From Paenibacillus aestuarii (GTDB lineage: Bacteria; Bacillota; Bacilli; Paenibacillales; NBRC-103111), in assembly GCF_027789125.1 (NCBI RefSeq), contig NZ_JAQFVF010000015.1, positions 51,123 to 115,122 on the forward strand: 64,000 nt of DNA, written 5' to 3'. A program made the position numbers and the translations under genes. Below the pieces are notes generated by a model. The model did no database searches and was not told the DNA's origin. It saw only the letters and a program-made list of their open reading frames with translations. Below are positions 62,567 through 64,000 of the stretch, piece by piece (within the stretch, counting starts at the first letter, position 1; each line of letters opens with the position of its first letter).

Positions 62567-62638
62567 AGGAAACCTCCACATTTGAAATAATAATTTAGTT
62601 CATATCTGCAGCATCTTACTAGCTGCCACGAAACTGTT

Positions 62639-62667
62639 ATTGATTTAATTACTGTTACTAAATCAAT
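62639..62667. promoter_or_regulatory. Inverted repeat upstream of the ene-reductase
   Basis: ATTGATTTA (62639-62647) and TAAATCAAT (62659-62667), perfect arms with an 11-base spacer; overlapping TACTGT/ACAGTA arms are also present. It differs from the TetR half-site, so a second regulator may act here. Confidence 0.6.
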
Positions 62668-62747
62668 TACAGTATAAGGATATCCTTTCCTACTGTCAAT
62701 AAGGAATTCGACTTTATTAAAAACTTAAAGCAGCCGAGCAAGATGTG

Positions 62748-62793
62748 AACTGCACCCCATTTGTTAGACACGACTAACAATGGAGGTGCAGTT
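62748..62793 (+). promoter_or_regulatory. Hairpin masking the orfA ribosome site
   Basis: AACTGCACC (62748-62756) pairs with GGTGCAGTT (62785-62793), and TTGTTAG (62761-62767) with CTAACAA (62774-62780). The GGAGG of orfA is in the structure, so transcripts reading in from outside would be poorly translated. Confidence 0.65.
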
Positions 62794-62796
62794 TTT

Positions 62797-63318
62797 TTGC
62801 CTAATTTCAGTTTAGATGAGAAATTGAAGGCCATTTTTAAGTATCAGAATGGTACGGAAGGAATTAAAAGCGTTGCAAAATCATTAGGGATAAACCATGA
62901 AGTTTTACGTATGTGGGTTAGGCAATACGAATATCACGGGGTAAAAGCTTTTGAAAAGAGCTATACAGCTTACAGCATGTCATTTAAACTAGACGTACTC
63001 AACTATATGAACGAGCATGGGACGTCTCCAAATGAAGCTGCTGTCATTTTTAATATTTCCTCCCCTGGGATCATTAGAAAATGGCGCAATCAATTTAATG
63101 AAGATGGAAAGGACGCCCTGAAATCAAAGAAAAAGGGGCGCCCACTTATGACAAATAAGAAAGAGAACAATTCGAAAAAACTAGAACCTGCGGAGGGTTC
63201 AGTTGAAGCTCTGAAAGCAGAAATAGAACGTTTGCGTATGGAAAATACCTATCTAAAAAAGTTGAATGCCTTAGTTCAAAACAAGGAAAAATCACCAAAC
63301 AAGACAAAGCACAAGTAG
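62797..63318 (+). CDS. IS3-family transposase OrfA (HTH part)
   Basis: A 173-residue DNA-binding protein with two helix-turn-helix units (GIKSVAKSLGINHEVLRMWV; SPNEAAVIFNISSPGIIRKWR) and a C-terminal leucine-rich coil (EALKAEIERLRMENTYLKKL). TTG at 62797 follows GGAGG by ten bases. The heptamer A AAA AAG at 63255-63261 allows a -1 shift into OrfB to make the transposase. Confidence 0.88.
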   Translation: MPNFSLDEKLKAIFKYQNGTEGIKSVAKSLGINHEVLRMWVRQYEYHGVKAFEKSYTAYSMSFKLDVLNYMNEHGTSPNEAAVIFNISSPGIIRKWRNQFNEDGKDALKSKKKGRPLMTNKKENNSKKLEPAEGSVEALKAEIERLRMENTYLKKLNALVQNKEKSPNKTKHK

Positions 63319-64000
63319 TCTATGAATTAAGGCTTGAATTCCCGGTGGTTGCATTGCTAGCGTTTGCTGACATCCCTCGTAGTACCTTTTACTACTGGGT
63401 AAAGCAGTTGAATAAGCCCGATCTAGACAAAGATCTAAAACTCCTTATTCGATCCATTTACATCGAACATCAAGGACGTTATGGCTATCGTCGTATCCGT
63501 GATGAACTATATAATCGGGGACATCGGGTTAATCATAAAAAAGTGCAGCGTATCATGAAAGAATTAGGCTTGAAATCAGTGGTGCGTATGAAGAAATATC
63601 GTTCCCATAAAGGAACAGTAGGTAAAATTGCACCTAACGTACTCAATCGTAATTTTCACGCGGAAAAACCAAATGAGAAATGGGTTACCGATATTACGGA
63701 ATTTAAGCTATTTGGAGAAAAGCTGTACTTATCACCTGTTTTGGACTTGTTTAACGGTGAAATTATCACTTACACAGTAGGGCCCCGCCCTACTTATTCC
63801 TTAGTCTCTGAGATGCTAGATAAGGCCTTTAAACGCTTATCCGAAGAGGATGAACTCCTCCTACATTCGGATCAAGGCTGGCACTACCAGATGAAGCCGT
63901 ATCAACATGCTTTGAAGAAACAAGGAATTACCCAAAGCATGTCACGCAAAGGAAATTGTTACGATAACGCGGTGATGGAGAACTTCTTTGGCATTATGAA
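63261..64000 (+). CDS. IS3-family transposase OrfB (DDE integrase), partial
   Basis: The -1 frame stays open to the window end. It contains the HTH_21 region GRYGYRRIRDELYNRGH and the integrase core with all three acidic residues: Asp in WVTDITEF, Asp in LHSDQGWHY and Glu in NAVMENFFG. There is no good start of its own; it is made as an OrfAB fusion by frameshift. It looks intact as far as seen. Confidence 0.88.

Larger units (their letters stand above)
62746..64000 (+). mobile_element. IS3-family insertion sequence (IS150-like), left part
   Basis: The left end appears to start TGAACTGCACCCCATTTG (62746 onward), resembling IS150-group terminal repeats. OrfA and OrfB are joined by an A AAA AAG slippery heptamer. 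The element runs past base 64000, so the right end and target duplication cannot be seen. Confidence 0.85.

Overview
The window looks like chromosomal DNA of a spore-forming, low-to-mid GC Gram-positive bacterium, most likely Paenibacillus or a close relative. The signs are GerA/GerC spore-germination genes, a SpoVB-type flippase, strong AGGAGG-type ribosome sites with several TTG starts, dense intrinsic terminators, and three YesM/YesN-linked carbohydrate ABC importers without their own ATPase (such importers usually share an MsmX-type ATPase encoded elsewhere). No rRNA, tRNA or CRISPR array was seen.

Layout. 1-4.1 kb: the end of a spore-germination operon, a DUF421 membrane protein and a PQQ-type sugar dehydrogenase. 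4.1-16.2 kb: small stress, redox and drug-handling genes (VOC protein, isochorismatase-like hydrolase, FAD monooxygenase, MarR-controlled MFS pump, iron alcohol dehydrogenase with NamA-type ene-reductase, serine hydrolase, luciferase-like oxidoreductase with its MarR regulator), with a broken gerA copy and a carboxymuconolactone-decarboxylase remnant. 16.5-31.4 kb: a large carbohydrate locus made of an ABC importer with an intracellular glycoside hydrolase and a variant nucleoside hydrolase, a YesM/YesN two-component system, and an operon for a fucose/arabinose-type isomerase, split transketolase and GlpK-like kinase, with a divergent LacI regulator. 31.5-44.6 kb: accessory genes (APH-like kinase, methyltransferase, Ohr, alpha/beta hydrolase, LysR with tautomerase and CMD, two MFS pumps, EamA transporter, catalase) and a ZTP-riboswitch-like leader in front of a DJ-1/PfpI-GNAT fusion. 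44.7-54.8 kb: two further sugar ABC loci in tandem, joined at a truncated YesN gene. 54.9-62.6 kb: an MFS pump with its HTH regulator, DUF1275, SpoVB, and a TetR/SDR/ene-reductase group with striking operator-like repeats. 62.7-64 kb: the left part of an IS3-family element that runs off the window.

How it works together. In the main sugar locus an imported oligosaccharide would be cut in the cytoplasm by the glycoside hydrolase, and the released sugar isomerised, phosphorylated and split by the two-subunit transketolase. Gene content and a substituted kinase pocket residue suggest an unusual ketose (apiose/apulose is one candidate), but the substrate is not proven. Candidate CcpA (cre) sites precede all three ABC operons. 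A second theme is handling of electrophiles, peroxides and xenobiotics, much of it under local one-component regulators with visible inverted-repeat operators.
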